DNA from: Saccharibacillus kuerlensis DSM 22868 | GTDB taxonomy: Bacteria > Bacillota > Bacilli > Paenibacillales > Paenibacillaceae | Assembly (NCBI RefSeq): GCF_000378145.1 | Contig: NZ_KB899277.1 | Coordinates: 310,001-374,000, forward strand | Direction of reading: 5' to 3' | DNA length: 64,000 nt | Shown: one piece after another, positions 41,485 through 51,361 of the stretch | Layout of the letters: every line of letters begins with the position of its first letter | Position numbering within the stretch: position 1 is the first letter of the stretch | Translations under genes and position numbers: made by a program | Notes under the pieces: model-generated | What the model was told of the DNA's origin: nothing | What the model saw: only the letters and a program-made list of their open reading frames with translations | The model's database searches: none

Positions 41485-43548
41485 TTGCGTCTATTCCATT
41501 TGAATCCATCTTCGTCCAAGCCCGGCCTCCAGCCGGGCTTTCTGCTCACCCTTGCCTTGTATGCGCTTTTCATTTTATCGACCCTAGGAAAGCTTCGGCT
41601 GCTCCATTCCAATCTTCAGCTACCTTACATTACGATGGATGCCGCCAATGTTCTGATTGCCATAGGCAGTCTGCTGGCTCTGTCGTTCTGGATTTTCTGG
41701 CTGCCGTCAGGAGGACAGCTTCCGGCGTTGGCCGGCCTCCATCTGCTAATCACGGGACTGATCTTTGCGGATCTGATTTACTTCCGCTATTTTGGCGACT
41801 TTATTACGGTGCCCGTACTGCTTCAGGCCGGACAAATGGAATCGCTGGGAGGAAGCATCGCCGAACTGCTGCGTTGGCAGGATCTATGGCTGTTCGCCGA
41901 TTGGCCGCTCATGTTAGCCGCCGGCCTGTGGAGCTGGAGACGACGAAGCGCGGTGAAACGGTTGGCTTCTTCGGCTTCACACGGCAGCTTTGACGACAGC
42001 TTTGAAATTGAAGGACGTTCCTCCTACAGATACGGACCGCTGCCTGCTTCTGCCGCAGCTTCATCTGCAGTGGGCAGACGCAGCAGACGGCTGCTTCGCC
42101 GTTTTGCCGCCGGACTGCTTGTATTGACGCTGGGCTTATCGGCCGCCGTTTTTCCTATTCGTCATGCTTCCCAGACCTGGGCCAAAAATCTGCTGGAGAA
42201 CAACTGGTGGAACATGTCGATGTACAATGTCACGGGACTGCTTGCTTTTCATGCCATTGATGCTTATCAGTATGCGCAGACGGCGATTGGTAAAGGTCGG
42301 GAACTGCCCAGCGAACGGATCGATGAGATCAGACAGTGGTTTGCGGAACGGGAATCCAAGACTTCCGGTACCGATGCCCTGTTCGGCCGTTACAAGGACA
42401 GCAACATCATCGTCGTTCAAGGCGAAGCGTTCATGAACTTTTTTGTTGGGAAGAAGTTGAACGGTCAGTCTCTTACACCTAATCTCGACAAACTGATGGA
42501 AGACAGCTTGTATTTCGACAACTTCTATCATCAAACCGGTCAAGGACGCACGTCAGATGCCGATTTCAGCGCCAATGCTTCGCTGCATCCGCTCCCTTCG
42601 GGATCGGTCTTTATCCGGCACGCCGAAAATGTCTTCCATACGATGCCGTCCATCTTGAAGCAGCAAGGTTACGCAGCCAATGCGTATCATGCCTATGACG
42701 GCAGTTTCTGGAACCGGAACCGCATGTACAAAGAGATGGGTTATGACCGTTTTTATGCCGAACATGATTTTGAGATCGATGAACGGCTCGGCTGGTCGCT
42801 CGGTGATCGGTCGTTTCTGAATCAATCGGTCGGCTTTATGGAACAGACCTCGCAGCCTTTTTATTCGTTCCTGATTACGCTCTCCAGCCATCACCCGTAT
42901 AACTTGAATCTGGAGGAAGAAGATCGGATCGATCTCGGCGAGTTCCAGGATTCCACATTCGGCAATTATCTGCAATCCATGCATTACCTGGACTCCGCAC
43001 TCGGCGACATGGTGAACCGCTTGAAAGAAGATGGACTGTGGGAAAAGACAATCTTCGTCTTCTACGGAGACCACGATTACTCGCTGAACGAATCGGCGGC
43101 CGTAAGCAGACTGCTCGGAGGGGAAGTATCCGCATTTGACTATGAACGGATGATGGCTCAGGTGCCGCTGCTTATTCATCTGCCGGACGGAGCAATGGCC
43201 GGAACTTACGAGAATCCCGGCGGACAGCTGGATCTGATGCCAACGCTGCTACCCCTCCTTGGGATAGACACCGCCGATTACTTCTTCATGGGGAGCAATC
43301 TGCTGGATCGCAGTGCGGACAAGAATCGACTGGTTGTCCTGCGCAGCGGCGCGTTTACCGATGGAACGATCTACTACACGCCTTCGGCTGACGGAGTATT
43401 TGAGAACGGCATCTGCTACGACCTTGCCACCGGACAGCAAACGGATGTGAACAAAGCCAGAGCCGGTTATGCGGAAGCGGTCAATCGATTGGCGATCTCC
43501 GACGATATCATCACCCGCGATTTGATTCCGGTGCTGCAGCAGAACTGA
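41485..43548 (+). CDS. LTA synthase family sulfatase-fold membrane protein
   Basis: 687 residues: about five membrane segments in the first 225 residues, then an extracellular alkaline-phosphatase-fold domain. The nucleophile Thr lies in GQGRTSDADF (about 355), metal-site Glu in VVQGEAFMNF and FYGDHDYSL with late ligands. Polymerises or transfers glycerol-phosphate to glycolipid. The start is TTG 41485 with AGGAGG 8 bases upstream. The cytosolic loop between segments (about 155-200) is Ser/Arg-rich. Not necessarily the main LtaS; paralogues (YfnI, YqgS, YvgJ) look alike. Confidence 0.9.
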   Translation: MRLFHLNPSSSKPGLQPGFLLTLALYALFILSTLGKLRLLHSNLQLPYITMDAANVLIAIGSLLALSFWIFWLPSGGQLPALAGLHLLITGLIFADLIYFRYFGDFITVPVLLQAGQMESLGGSIAELLRWQDLWLFADWPLMLAAGLWSWRRRSAVKRLASSASHGSFDDSFEIEGRSSYRYGPLPASAAASSAVGRRSRRLLRRFAAGLLVLTLGLSAAVFPIRHASQTWAKNLLENNWWNMSMYNVTGLLAFHAIDAYQYAQTAIGKGRELPSERIDEIRQWFAERESKTSGTDALFGRYKDSNIIVVQGEAFMNFFVGKKLNGQSLTPNLDKLMEDSLYFDNFYHQTGQGRTSDADFSANASLHPLPSGSVFIRHAENVFHTMPSILKQQGYAANAYHAYDGSFWNRNRMYKEMGYDRFYAEHDFEIDERLGWSLGDRSFLNQSVGFMEQTSQPFYSFLITLSSHHPYNLNLEEEDRIDLGEFQDSTFGNYLQSMHYLDSALGDMVNRLKEDGLWEKTIFVFYGDHDYSLNESAAVSRLLGGEVSAFDYERMMAQVPLLIHLPDGAMAGTYENPGGQLDLMPTLLPLLGIDTADYFFMGSNLLDRSADKNRLVVLRSGAFTDGTIYYTPSADGVFENGICYDLATGQQTDVNKARAGYAEAVNRLAISDDIITRDLIPVLQQN

Positions 43549-43581
43549 GAACGAGAGCCTTTTCTACCGGACTCTCAATAG

Positions 43582-43619
43582 AAAACCCCGAAATCCGGTC
43601 GACCGGATCTCGGGGTTTT
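43582..43619. terminator. Bidirectional terminator
   Basis: AAAACCCCGA..ATCCGGTC/GACCGGAT..TCGGGGTTTT, a near-perfect hairpin between convergent genes. Confidence 0.92.
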
Positions 43620-43658
43620 GCTGTTGGTCAGGCGGCTTCTCGACTTTCGCCGTACCGC

Positions 43659-43886
43659 TTACGATTTCTTGATAAAAGGCGCAATTTTCTCCAGCACTTC
43701 GGCTTCCGTCGGAGCGCTGACATATCGTCCGTTAATGAATACGAAGGCCCGCTTGGCGCAGGGACCGCAGTAAGACTTGCATCCGATCTTGATCTCAGCA
43801 TCGGGCGCCATTTTCTGCAGCTTGGGCACAATCGTTTTCATACGGGTATGTTTGCATTTATCGCAGACACGAATATCGTTAGCCAT
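43659..43886 (-). CDS. DUF1450 family protein (YuzB-like)
   Basis: 75 residues with CDKC near 8-11 and GCKSYCGPCAKRAFVFING near 37-55, the cysteine pattern of small Firmicutes thioredoxin-like ferredoxin proteins. It may hold an iron-sulfur cluster or zinc. ATG 43886 follows GAAGGG. It lies 27 bases after the HesB/IscA-like gene, so both may serve metal or cluster handling. Confidence 0.8.
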   Translation of the reverse strand: MANDIRVCDKCKHTRMKTIVPKLQKMAPDAEIKIGCKSYCGPCAKRAFVFINGRYVSAPTEAEVLEKIAPFIKKS

Positions 43887-43913
43887 GATGATTCCCTTCT
43901 TCTTCGGCAAATC

Positions 43914-44219
43914 TTAGTGGTCGCCGTGATTGCCTTTCAGAGGATTCGTAATGACAAAGCCTTCTTCCTGGGCACTGTACAGATAGTCGATCTTCACTCC
44001 GTCGAGCATCGGCTCGCTTGCGTCTACCAGAACGTCGATTTCTTTGTCTGTCGAGACGAGTTCGTCGCCTTCCTTCTGCTGGTCCAGATCCATGCCGTAA
44101 TGAGCATGATCGCCGTGGGAATGCGTAACGAATACCCGCAGCTTCATATCCTTATTTTCTTCCTTGTTTAGTTCTTCCAGCAGTTTTTTCGCAGCGTTGC
44201 GCGTAATTTTGACTTTCAT
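43914..44219 (-). CDS. HesB/IscA-like protein lacking cysteines
   Basis: 101 residues opening MKVKITRNAAKKLLEELN and continuing LRVFVTHSHGDHAHYGMDLD, the A-type carrier fold (usual form GGCSGFQYGM). Residues expected to be Cys are His-rich here: HSHGDHAH and the C-terminal NPLKGNHGDH. No cysteine is present anywhere, so classical Fe-S transfer is unlikely; metal binding by His is possible. ATG 44219 has GGAGGAG 7 bases upstream. Confidence 0.8.
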   Translation of the reverse strand: MKVKITRNAAKKLLEELNKEENKDMKLRVFVTHSHGDHAHYGMDLDQQKEGDELVSTDKEIDVLVDASEPMLDGVKIDYLYSAQEEGFVITNPLKGNHGDH

Positions 44220-44303
44220 GACAGACTCCTCCCGCCTGCAGCATCGGCTGCGGCTCGTAATGGAATAGTTATACGCCGACAAATCGAAGCGGCAGGTCCG
44301 CGT

Positions 44304-45110
44304 CTAGAAAGACGCCACCTGCCAGATCGCTTTGGTTCTTGCAATATACTCGGCCAGCCATTTTTGTGCGATTTTCTCGAACATGTCGGATTGTCCGCTG
44401 TGCAGAAACCGATGTTCAGGAACCGTATCGCCGCTTTCCAGCTGTCCTTTTTCATACAAAATGGTACTGACTTCGCGTGCGGTTTCTTCGGCCGAATTGA
44501 TCAGCTTCACCGACGGTCCCATCACCCGCTGAATCGTATCCGACAGGAATGGGTAGTGTGTGCAGCCCAAGATCAAGCAGTCGAGCGGGAGCGCGCGCAG
44601 CGGAAGCAGTTCGTTCTTGACGATCTCGTAGGTTGCCCGCCCGCTGAAATGTCCTTGTTCGACCAGCGGTACAAACGGAGGGCAAGCCCGGCTTACGACA
44701 TTGACATAAGGAGAAATCTGCTTTAGCGCGTGAGCATAGGCTCCGCTGTCCACTGTTCCCTTTGTTCCGATCACGCCGATAATTCCCTGGTTTGCTTTGC
44801 TGATCGCGGCACGGGCTCCCGGATGGATAACGCCGACAACCGGAATATCGACTTTTGCAGTGATCGTATCAAGTGCCGCAGCGGTCGCCGTGTTGCAGGC
44901 GATGACGATCATTTTGGGATTGAACGTCATCATATAATCGACGATCTGCTCCGTAAATGCGCGAACTTCCTGAAGATCGCGCGGTCCGTAAGGCGTACGC
45001 GCCGTATCCCCAAAATAGATGATCTGCTCTCTCGGCAGTTGGCGCATCACCTCTCGCGCCACAGTCAAACCGCCAACCCCCGAATCCATTATCGCAATAG
45101 CTTGCTGCAC
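44304..45110 (-). CDS. racE: Glutamate racemase
   Basis: Cofactor-independent racemase making D-glutamate for peptidoglycan. 268 residues; DSGVGGLTV (9-17), YFGDTARTPYG, VIACNTATAAAL with catalytic Cys (about 74) and LILGCTHYPFL with the second catalytic Cys (about 184). The start is GTG 45110 behind AAAGAAG. Also called murI; racE follows Bacillus usage. Confidence 0.95.
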   Translation of the reverse strand: MQQAIAIMDSGVGGLTVAREVMRQLPREQIIYFGDTARTPYGPRDLQEVRAFTEQIVDYMMTFNPKMIVIACNTATAAALDTITAKVDIPVVGVIHPGARAAISKANQGIIGVIGTKGTVDSGAYAHALKQISPYVNVVSRACPPFVPLVEQGHFSGRATYEIVKNELLPLRALPLDCLILGCTHYPFLSDTIQRVMGPSVKLINSAEETAREVSTILYEKGQLESGDTVPEHRFLHSGQSDMFEKIAQKWLAEYIARTKAIWQVASF

Positions 45111-45289
45111 GAGTACACGCTTCTTTCCTATCGTTTTCCCAATATCCGCGCGGACATGCTGCCCGCAGCGGATTGGGATTGAATTTAAGCCTAACCACTA
45201 TTTTAACGAAGCAGCAATCGTGCCGCAAGCCGCTTTTGAAGAAAGACGCAGTCGGTTATTCTTCTTTATGGATTACTCTTCTTTATCGA

Positions 45290-46405
45290 TTACCCTTCGT
45301 CAGGCGCCTTATTGTTCGCTTCGCCATGTTCGGACTTCTGTCCATGTTCCCGCATCCGATATTCCCGCTCGGAGCGGAACTCCGTTCCGTCCTCCTCGCG
45401 CAGCCGGTAGCCGGAGCCTGGGTCTTCTTCGTTCGACCAGCCGGCTGAATCTCCGGGATCGTCATCTTTCTCGTAACCGACCGGGTCGACCGTCTGTGTG
45501 CCCGCATAATACGGATGGCCGGGATTCAGATCGATGACTGTACGCTCCGGTCCCAATACGGAAGGCTGACGCTCGCAGCGCCATCGCAGTCCCGCGCCGC
45601 CGAGCAGCTGTCCATTTTCGACCTCTCCACCATTGCCGTACAAATAATATGACGCGCCGTAGATCATCGGAATAACCCGGTCCGGCGTAAGCTCCGTGAC
45701 CCGGCATTGTACGTCCGGTACGCCGATTGCAGTCAGCCCGAGCGTATCGACAAGCACTTCGTCCTGCTGCTGCATCTGATATACACGGACATTCAGCGCC
45801 CCGTACAGCGGCTCATTCGGGTAAGCGCTTATGAAAGCACCAGCGTCGATCAACTGACCGCTCGGCTGCCAGTAAACCGCATCGCAGCCTGTCGTCTCGA
45901 TCACACTTGCCAGCACAGAATGGAACATCTCGATTCGGCGCTGAAATGGCAGCATGGCCGCGTACCAATCGCATAGAGTGACAGCATAACGGTATTCGTT
46001 CAGCCGCTCCTCGCCGCCTTCCCATTTCCAGCTCTGCTGTAGTACGCCGTCCCATTTCAAATCCTCACGGATTTCTCTTGGATGGAAAAGTCTCGTTTGT
46101 GCCGGAACTTCCGCATCTGTAAAAGCTACCGTGTAATCGCCATGGTAAAAAACAGCCGCCAGCTCGAATCGGTCGCTGCCCGTCGTCTCCTTGCGGCGCA
46201 GTGCTTCGTTCTCGACCCGTTCCGGTTCCCGAAAAGGCCCCGTATTGATTGCAGTCTTCCGAATGCGCTCGTGAATCTTGTTCAAAATGCTTGAAACGTC
46301 AAGCTCCGGCTCCTCCCGGAACAGCAGCTCGACTGCATAAACCGGAAGAAATCCCGGTTTCATTTTCTTGCCTTCTCTAGGTTGTTCCCCTAACGAATCA
46401 GTCAT
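45290..46405 (-). CDS. DUF4261-like protein
   Basis: 371 residues. It begins with a short linker, then AVELLFREEPELD; further AVTLCDWYAAMLPFQRRIEMFHSVLASVIETTGCDAVYWQPSGQLIDAG resembles the DUF4261 C-terminal part. The last 80 residues are acidic and disordered. No membrane segment. Function unknown; medium certainty of family. ATG 46405; followed in gene order by racE, 180 bases apart. Confidence 0.55.
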   Translation of the reverse strand: MTDSLGEQPREGKKMKPGFLPVYAVELLFREEPELDVSSILNKIHERIRKTAINTGPFREPERVENEALRRKETTGSDRFELAAVFYHGDYTVAFTDAEVPAQTRLFHPREIREDLKWDGVLQQSWKWEGGEERLNEYRYAVTLCDWYAAMLPFQRRIEMFHSVLASVIETTGCDAVYWQPSGQLIDAGAFISAYPNEPLYGALNVRVYQMQQQDEVLVDTLGLTAIGVPDVQCRVTELTPDRVIPMIYGASYYLYGNGGEVENGQLLGGAGLRWRCERQPSVLGPERTVIDLNPGHPYYAGTQTVDPVGYEKDDDPGDSAGWSNEEDPGSGYRLREEDGTEFRSEREYRMREHGQKSEHGEANNKAPDEG

Positions 46406-46442
46406 GTCCGCTTCCTCCTCCGTGTCTATCCGGTCTGTTCGC

Positions 46443-46880
46443 TCAATGCGGACGGCTTTCGCCGAGTTCGCTGAGCAAGTACCGGTTTACCCGGTCTGCA
46501 AACCGTTCGAGTGCAGCGGGCAGCTCCATCGTCAACGGATGAAGCGTCTTCCGATCCCACTCGTAATAATCCTGCACCAGCGGGCGGCGCAGCCTGACCA
46601 GCCGCAGCATCGTGCTGCGCAGCTCATCGTCGATCACCTTTTCTCCGTGAATAATCTCGACGATGTCTTCGTAGCTGCCCGCGTCGCGCATAATAAAGCC
46701 GTCGATCAGGTAGCTGCCGATGTCGGTGACCGCTTCCAACGCCAGATGCAGAGCACGTTCCTGCGCCAGTCCCTGCAGCAGTGTACCTTCCCAATCTGCT
46801 GCAACCAAACGCATCGCTTCGATCGTTTGCGGCAGCGACAGCAGGCGTTTCTCAATCTGTTCCCGGTTCACGTAATACAA
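46443..46880 (-). CDS. DUF86/HepT-like HEPN protein (YutE-like)
   Basis: 145 residues of the HepT/DUF86 HEPN fold: helix pair LLSLPQTIEAMRLVAAD, AQERALHLALEAVTDIGSYLI and the final RxxLVxxYY motif RRPLVQDYYEWD. In HepT RNases the motif is R-x4-6-H-x-Y; here Gln replaces the His, so nuclease activity is doubtful. No paired MNT antitoxin gene is adjacent. The start is TTG 46880 after GGGAGG. Confidence 0.78.
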   Translation of the reverse strand: MYYVNREQIEKRLLSLPQTIEAMRLVAADWEGTLLQGLAQERALHLALEAVTDIGSYLIDGFIMRDAGSYEDIVEIIHGEKVIDDELRSTMLRLVRLRRPLVQDYYEWDRKTLHPLTMELPAALERFADRVNRYLLSELGESRPH

Positions 46881-46977
46881 TGTCGGTTCCTCCCGTATCT
46901 CTCGTCCTTGCTGTCACAATGCCGACAGGCCGTTCATTCAACGCTTTGCATGCCGACTTCGCAGCCCTGACGGATCT

Positions 46978-47265
46978 TTAGATTTCGTAGTCAACCGCGT
47001 AGGATACTTCCTTCACACTGTTGATGTATTCAATAATCTTCTGATGCACTGGATGTATCTGGTACGCCTGCAGATCATCCAAAGTCTCGACTGTCGCCGT
47101 CAGCGCGATGTCGTAAGAACGCTCCGAGCGCAAAATATCGGCACCGATTTCCAGCGACTTGAGCTGTTCGATCTTACCGTCCATGCTGCGCAGCACGTCG
47201 GCCGCTTCCGCCAAGCTTTCAGGCGAACGATTTTGCAATTTGATAAAGACGATGTGTTTGATCAT
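46978..47265 (-). CDS. Dabb family (stress-responsive alpha/beta barrel) protein
   Basis: 95 residues forming one dimeric alpha-beta barrel: MIKHIVFIKLQN, IGADILRSERSYDIALTATVETLDDLQAYQIHPVHQ and the closing EVSYAVDYEI. Function unknown; members are stress-induced in plants and bacteria. ATG 47265 follows GGGAGATGAG. Convergent neighbours absent; a single gene. Confidence 0.88.
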   Translation of the reverse strand: MIKHIVFIKLQNRSPESLAEAADVLRSMDGKIEQLKSLEIGADILRSERSYDIALTATVETLDDLQAYQIHPVHQKIIEYINSVKEVSYAVDYEI

Positions 47266-47403
47266 ATTTTCTCATCTCCCGATGCAGAATATGGGCTGAG
47301 TACGCCTCAGAAAAAAGCTCACAAAGAAACTATATCACAAGGAGAGCGTTTGCAGCCAAACTTGCGAAGGGCAACTTCTTGAAAGTTCTGCGGCAGGCTG
47401 CGC

Positions 47404-47434
47404 AAAAAGCCGCCTCCCTAAGGAAGACGGCTTT
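47404..47434 (-). terminator. Terminator of the L25/Ctc gene
   Basis: AAAGCCG..CTTCC/GG(G)AGG..CGGCTTT stem followed by TTTT on the minus strand. Confidence 0.75.
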
Positions 47435-47477
47435 GCTATATAAAGATCAACAGGCTTTGAGCCTTTCCCAAATCTTG

Positions 47478-48104
47478 TTACTCGCTTTTTCCTTCGTCTC
47501 CAACAAGTTCCGGAGCCACTTCCGGCTCTCCGGATGTATTGTCGTCCGTATCTTCTGCAGTTACCTGCGGCAGAACGACAGAAGCCAAAATTTCTTCTTC
47601 CGAAGAAATCAGTTTAACTTTGTCGGACAGCTTGATATCGCCGGCCGTCAATTTGTCGCCGATCTCCATGTTCGAGATGTCGATTTCCAGCGAGGACGGC
47701 AGATCGTTCGGGAGCGCTTCGACTTCAAGTTCAGTCGCCTGAACCTGGAAAATCCCGCCTTCCTTGGACCCTTTGGCTTCGCCTTGATAATCAATTGCGA
47801 TCGTCGCACGTACCGCCGTGTTTTTGTCGATCTTCACGAAATCGGCGTGAATGATTCGTCCATTCAACCGTTGAATATCTTTGATCATGACCTGCATCGG
47901 CGAGCCGTCGGATACATCCAGAGAGAAGATATCCGCACCCCCGAGCTGCACGTGACGCATCAGATCTTTGGCATCGACGTGTACCGGAATGCCTTCGGAA
48001 TTTTTGCCATATACGACTGCCGGAACGCGACCGCTCTGGCGAAGACTTTTAATATCTGAACTTTTAAAAGCGGTTCTTTTTTCAGCTGTCAGTGCTTTAC
48101 TCAT
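47478..48104 (-). CDS. rplY: 50S ribosomal protein L25 / general stress protein Ctc
   Basis: 208 residues: N-terminal L25 5S-rRNA-binding domain (KRTAFKSSDIKSLRQSGRVPAVVYGKN) and C-terminal TL5/CTC domain (VEALPNDLPSSLEIDISNMEIGD), then an acidic tail. Length matches the long Ctc form, not the 94-residue E. coli form. ATG 48104 has AAGGAGG at 7 bases. Ctc is stress-regulated in Bacillus; no SigB promoter is evident here. Confidence 0.94.
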   Translation of the reverse strand: MSKALTAEKRTAFKSSDIKSLRQSGRVPAVVYGKNSEGIPVHVDAKDLMRHVQLGGADIFSLDVSDGSPMQVMIKDIQRLNGRIIHADFVKIDKNTAVRATIAIDYQGEAKGSKEGGIFQVQATELEVEALPNDLPSSLEIDISNMEIGDKLTAGDIKLSDKVKLISSEEEILASVVLPQVTAEDTDDNTSGEPEVAPELVGDEGKSE

Positions 48105-48255
48105 AATCAATCGACCTCCTTGGAATTGGACAATTCGGCGATGAATAGTTCTCCTCAAATCCGGAAAGCTTCACCGTCTTCACCTTATCCTATTACCCCA
48201 GAGCAGCTAACTTGTATCATAGGCTTGCGAATGGCAGGTCAAAACGATGCCTTTC

Positions 48256-50832
48256 TTAAGTTTCCGATATCTCCACCCCAACCAGATAACGGGCCAAATA
48301 AGCGGCGCTGCGGCTCTCCGGGACGGCAGCTACTTCCTCCGGCGTACCGGCTGCAACAATTTGCCCCCCTTGACGTGCTGCACCCGGTCCCAGATCGATT
48401 ACCCAGTCGGCCTGGGCGGCCATCCGCATATCGTGTTCCACCATGACAACTGTGTGTCCCGCCCGCACCAGGGCATCCAGATGACGGAGCAGCCGATCGG
48501 CATCGATTGGATGCAGTCCGTTGGTTGGCTCGTCCAGCAGATAGAGTGTACGGCCGCGCTGCATCCGCTGCAGTTCCGCAGCCAGCTTGATTCGCTGCGA
48601 CTCGCCGCCCGACAATTCGGTCGCCGGCTGTCCAAGTTTCAGGTAACCCAATCCCAAGTCCAGCAAAACGGACAATGTTCTGGCAATGGAAGCCTGTTCC
48701 CGGAATACTTCCGCGGCATCTTCCACATTGAGCGCCAGTATGTCCGCGATCGACCGATCATTCCAAGTCACTTCCAGTGTCTCCGCATTGTAACGCGTTC
48801 CTCCGCATTCAGCGCAGGGGACGTAAAGGCTCGACAGAAACATCAGCTCGACCTGGACGAATCCTTGGCCTTCGCAGACCGGACAGCGGCCCGACGCTAC
48901 ATTAAAAGAAAACCGTCCCGCTTTGTATCCCCGCTCACGGGCAAGGGGCGTATCCGCGAACAGCCGGCGTACATGATCGAACAGACCGGTGTAGGTCGCC
49001 AAATTCGATCGCGGTGTCCGTCCGATCGGTTTCTGATCAATTCGAACCATCCGGCGCAAAGAGGCTAAGTCGCCGCCGGCACGTCCTGTCATCTCGGCAG
49101 GTTCGGCATTGTCGGACTCTTCTTCCGGTTCCGCTGGCAGGCTTCCCAGATGAGGGGCAAGCAGCGCAGGCAGGACATGCGAAACGAGACTTGATTTCCC
49201 TGAACCGGACACTCCGGTTACGGCAGTCAGGCAGCCCAGCGGAAAAGCGGTGTCCAATCCGTTCAAATTGTTGAATGTGACGTCTGTCAGGGTCAGCCAT
49301 CCGTCCGCTTCTCTGCGTTCGCGCAGAAGTCCTGTTTCCGGCCCGAACAAATAATTTTTCGTTACGGACTCCGCAACGTCCGTCAATCCTTGCGGCGGGC
49401 CGCTGTACAGCACACGACCTCCCCGCTCTCCCGCTTCCGGACCAATATCGACCAACCATTCCGCTTCCCGCATCACATCGACATTATGTTCGACGACAAA
49501 GACGGAGTTCCCGGCATCGCGCAGCGCCGCCAGCGCATCCAGCAGTGCTTCGCCGTCCGCGGGATGCAGGCCGGCCGACGGCTCGTCCAGTACATAAACG
49601 ACGCCGAACAGTTTGGAGATCAGTTGAGAAGCCAGCCGCAGCCGCTGAAGTTCACCTGAAGACAGCGTAGGCGCCGGGCGGTCAAGCGACAAATGGCCGA
49701 TTCCAATATCGGTCAACCGCTCCAAGCGTCCTGTGACGTCTCCTACGAGACGGCGGGCAATCAGCGCCTTCTCCGCTTCCCGTCCTCCTTGACGTTCCCG
49801 TTCGGGCATAACGGCGTTTTCCAGCGTTTCTTTGAGGGAAGCGGCCGGCATCCGGAACAAATCTGCAATATCGAATCCGGCGAACGTGACGGACAGCGCT
49901 TCAGGCTTCAGTCGTTTGCCCCTGCAGAGCGGGCAGGAATGGACGACCAGATACGGCTCCAGACGCCGTCTTCTGCCGGCATCTTCTGCGGAAGCGTAAG
50001 TCTGCAGCAGAAGACGGCGTGCGCCCATATAATTGCCCATATAGTCCGGTCGACGGCCGGCAGCGATCGCTTCTTCAATTTCCTTATGGCTCAGCCCCGG
50101 GTGTACGGGAACCGAAGGCCGTTCGTCGGTAAACAGGATCCACTCCCTGTCCTGCTGCGGCAGGTCCTTCCACGGCCGATCCACATCGTAACCGAGCGAA
50201 ATCAGAATATCGCGCAAATTCTGACCGTGCCAAGCTCCCGGCCAGGAAGCGATCGCACGCTGCCGGATGCTTAAGCTGGGATCGGGCACCATTGAAGCTT
50301 CTGTCGCATCGTAGACTCTTCCCAACCCCTGGCATTCGGGACAAGCTCCCTGCGGCGTATTCGGCGAGAAGTCTTCCGCATACAGCACCGATTGTCCTTC
50401 CGGGTAATCGCCGGCGCGGGCATACAGCATACGCAGCACATTGGAAATAGTTGTCAGGCTGCCGACTGTCGAACGCTCCTGCGGCACGCCCCGCTGCTGC
50501 TGGAGACCGACTGCAGGCGGCAGTCCTTCGATGCTCTCCACTTGAGGCGTACCCGCCTGCTGAATCAGTCGACGAGCGTAGGGAGCGACAGATTCGAGAT
50601 AACGGCGCTGCGCTTCGGCATAGAGCGTCCCAAAGGCGAGCGATGACTTACCCGAACCCGAAACCCCGGTAAATACAACCAGAGCATCGCGCGGAACGTC
50701 GAGATCAACGTTTTGCAGATTATGTTCATTGGCACCTCTTACGCGAATAAAGCCTTCCGGTTTGCTATTGCTATCTCTGCTGCTGTTTCGATTGTTGTTT
50801 TCATTGCTGTTTTGATTGCTTTTTGCATCCAT
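48256..50832 (-). CDS. UvrA paralogue (UvrA2-like ABC ATPase)
   Basis: 858 residues, shorter than housekeeping UvrA (about 940-960). Two ABC modules: GVSGSGKSS near 57-65 and again near 510, [12 protein letters not shown], and [11 protein letters not shown]-type Walker B. Zinc modules include [18 protein letters not shown] and [14 protein letters not shown]…[10 protein letters not shown]. The N-terminus has an Asn/Ser-rich tail ([16 protein letters not shown]). The size fits class II UvrA2, which lacks the UvrB-interaction domain and serves damage tolerance or antibiotic self-protection. ATG 50832 follows GAAGGAGG. Confidence 0.88.
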   Translation of the reverse strand: MDAKSNQNSNENNNRNSSRDSNSKPEGFIRVRGANEHNLQNVDLDVPRDALVVFTGVSGSGKSSLAFGTLYAEAQRRYLESVAPYARRLIQQAGTPQVESIEGLPPAVGLQQQRGVPQERSTVGSLTTISNVLRMLYARAGDYPEGQSVLYAEDFSPNTPQGACPECQGLGRVYDATEASMVPDPSLSIRQRAIASWPGAWHGQNLRDILISLGYDVDRPWKDLPQQDREWILFTDERPSVPVHPGLSHKEIEEAIAAGRRPDYMGNYMGARRLLLQTYASAEDAGRRRRLEPYLVVHSCPLCRGKRLKPEALSVTFAGFDIADLFRMPAASLKETLENAVMPERERQGGREAEKALIARRLVGDVTGRLERLTDIGIGHLSLDRPAPTLSSGELQRLRLASQLISKLFGVVYVLDEPSAGLHPADGEALLDALAALRDAGNSVFVVEHNVDVMREAEWLVDIGPEAGERGGRVLYSGPPQGLTDVAESVTKNYLFGPETGLLRERREADGWLTLTDVTFNNLNGLDTAFPLGCLTAVTGVSGSGKSSLVSHVLPALLAPHLGSLPAEPEEESDNAEPAEMTGRAGGDLASLRRMVRIDQKPIGRTPRSNLATYTGLFDHVRRLFADTPLARERGYKAGRFSFNVASGRCPVCEGQGFVQVELMFLSSLYVPCAECGGTRYNAETLEVTWNDRSIADILALNVEDAAEVFREQASIARTLSVLLDLGLGYLKLGQPATELSGGESQRIKLAAELQRMQRGRTLYLLDEPTNGLHPIDADRLLRHLDALVRAGHTVVMVEHDMRMAAQADWVIDLGPGAARQGGQIVAAGTPEEVAAVPESRSAAYLARYLVGVEISET

Positions 50833-51070
50833 GGAAAGTCCTCCTTCGCGGCTTCTTATCCTGCATATACCGAGACAGATTTTGCGGATCGGATTCCGCT
50901 TCGGTATCGAACCGGCTGCCGGCCCTCTTCCTTTCCTCTTTACCAGAATAGCGGCTTTCAGAAACAAGAAGTCTTTTCAATGCCAAGTCAAAAAGCTGAG
51001 TCTGAGCGGTGCAGGAAACTTATATATTGAAAAGTCTCCAAAAAATTCAATGAGGTTGTTGCACGTAAAA

Positions 51071-51104
51071 AAGAAGCTCCCAGCATGCTGGGAGCTTCTT
51101 TGAT
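51071..51104 (-). terminator. Terminator of tRNA-Leu
   Basis: Perfect 30-nt palindrome (AAGAAGCTCCCAGC/GCTGGGAGCTTCTT) followed by TTTT on the minus strand. Confidence 0.88.
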
Positions 51105-51115
51105 CTTGCCTATAA

Positions 51116-51199
51116 TGCGGTCGAGAGGACTCGAACCTCCACGGTATTGCTACCACACGGACCTGAACCGTGCGCGTCTGCCAATTCCGCCACGACCGC
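51116..51199 (-). tRNA. tRNA-Leu (CAG anticodon)
   Basis: 84 nt including the discriminator A. Acceptor stem GCGGTCG/CGACCGC, D arm with GGCAGAC, anticodon stem CACGG-TTCAGGT-CCGTG (anticodon CAG), long variable arm, T arm GGTTCGAGTCC. No encoded CCA seen. Confidence 0.96.
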
Positions 51200-51361
51200 C
51201 TATTATATACCGGGCATTTGCCCTGCCCGAATAATATAACACGGTTAGCAGGCAGTGTGCAAGCCCTTTTGGCAAGAATATTCAGCAGTTTGTGCCAAAC
51301 GGCGGTTTGTCCATTGGCAGTTAAGTCCTTGGACAGCGGTCTGGTCGGGAGTCATCGGCCG

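Noticed and set aside
48105-48255. SigB promoter for the ctc-type L25 gene
   Set aside because: No GTTT-N13-15-GGGTAT pattern; only a TTGACC with a poorly spaced TATGAT.
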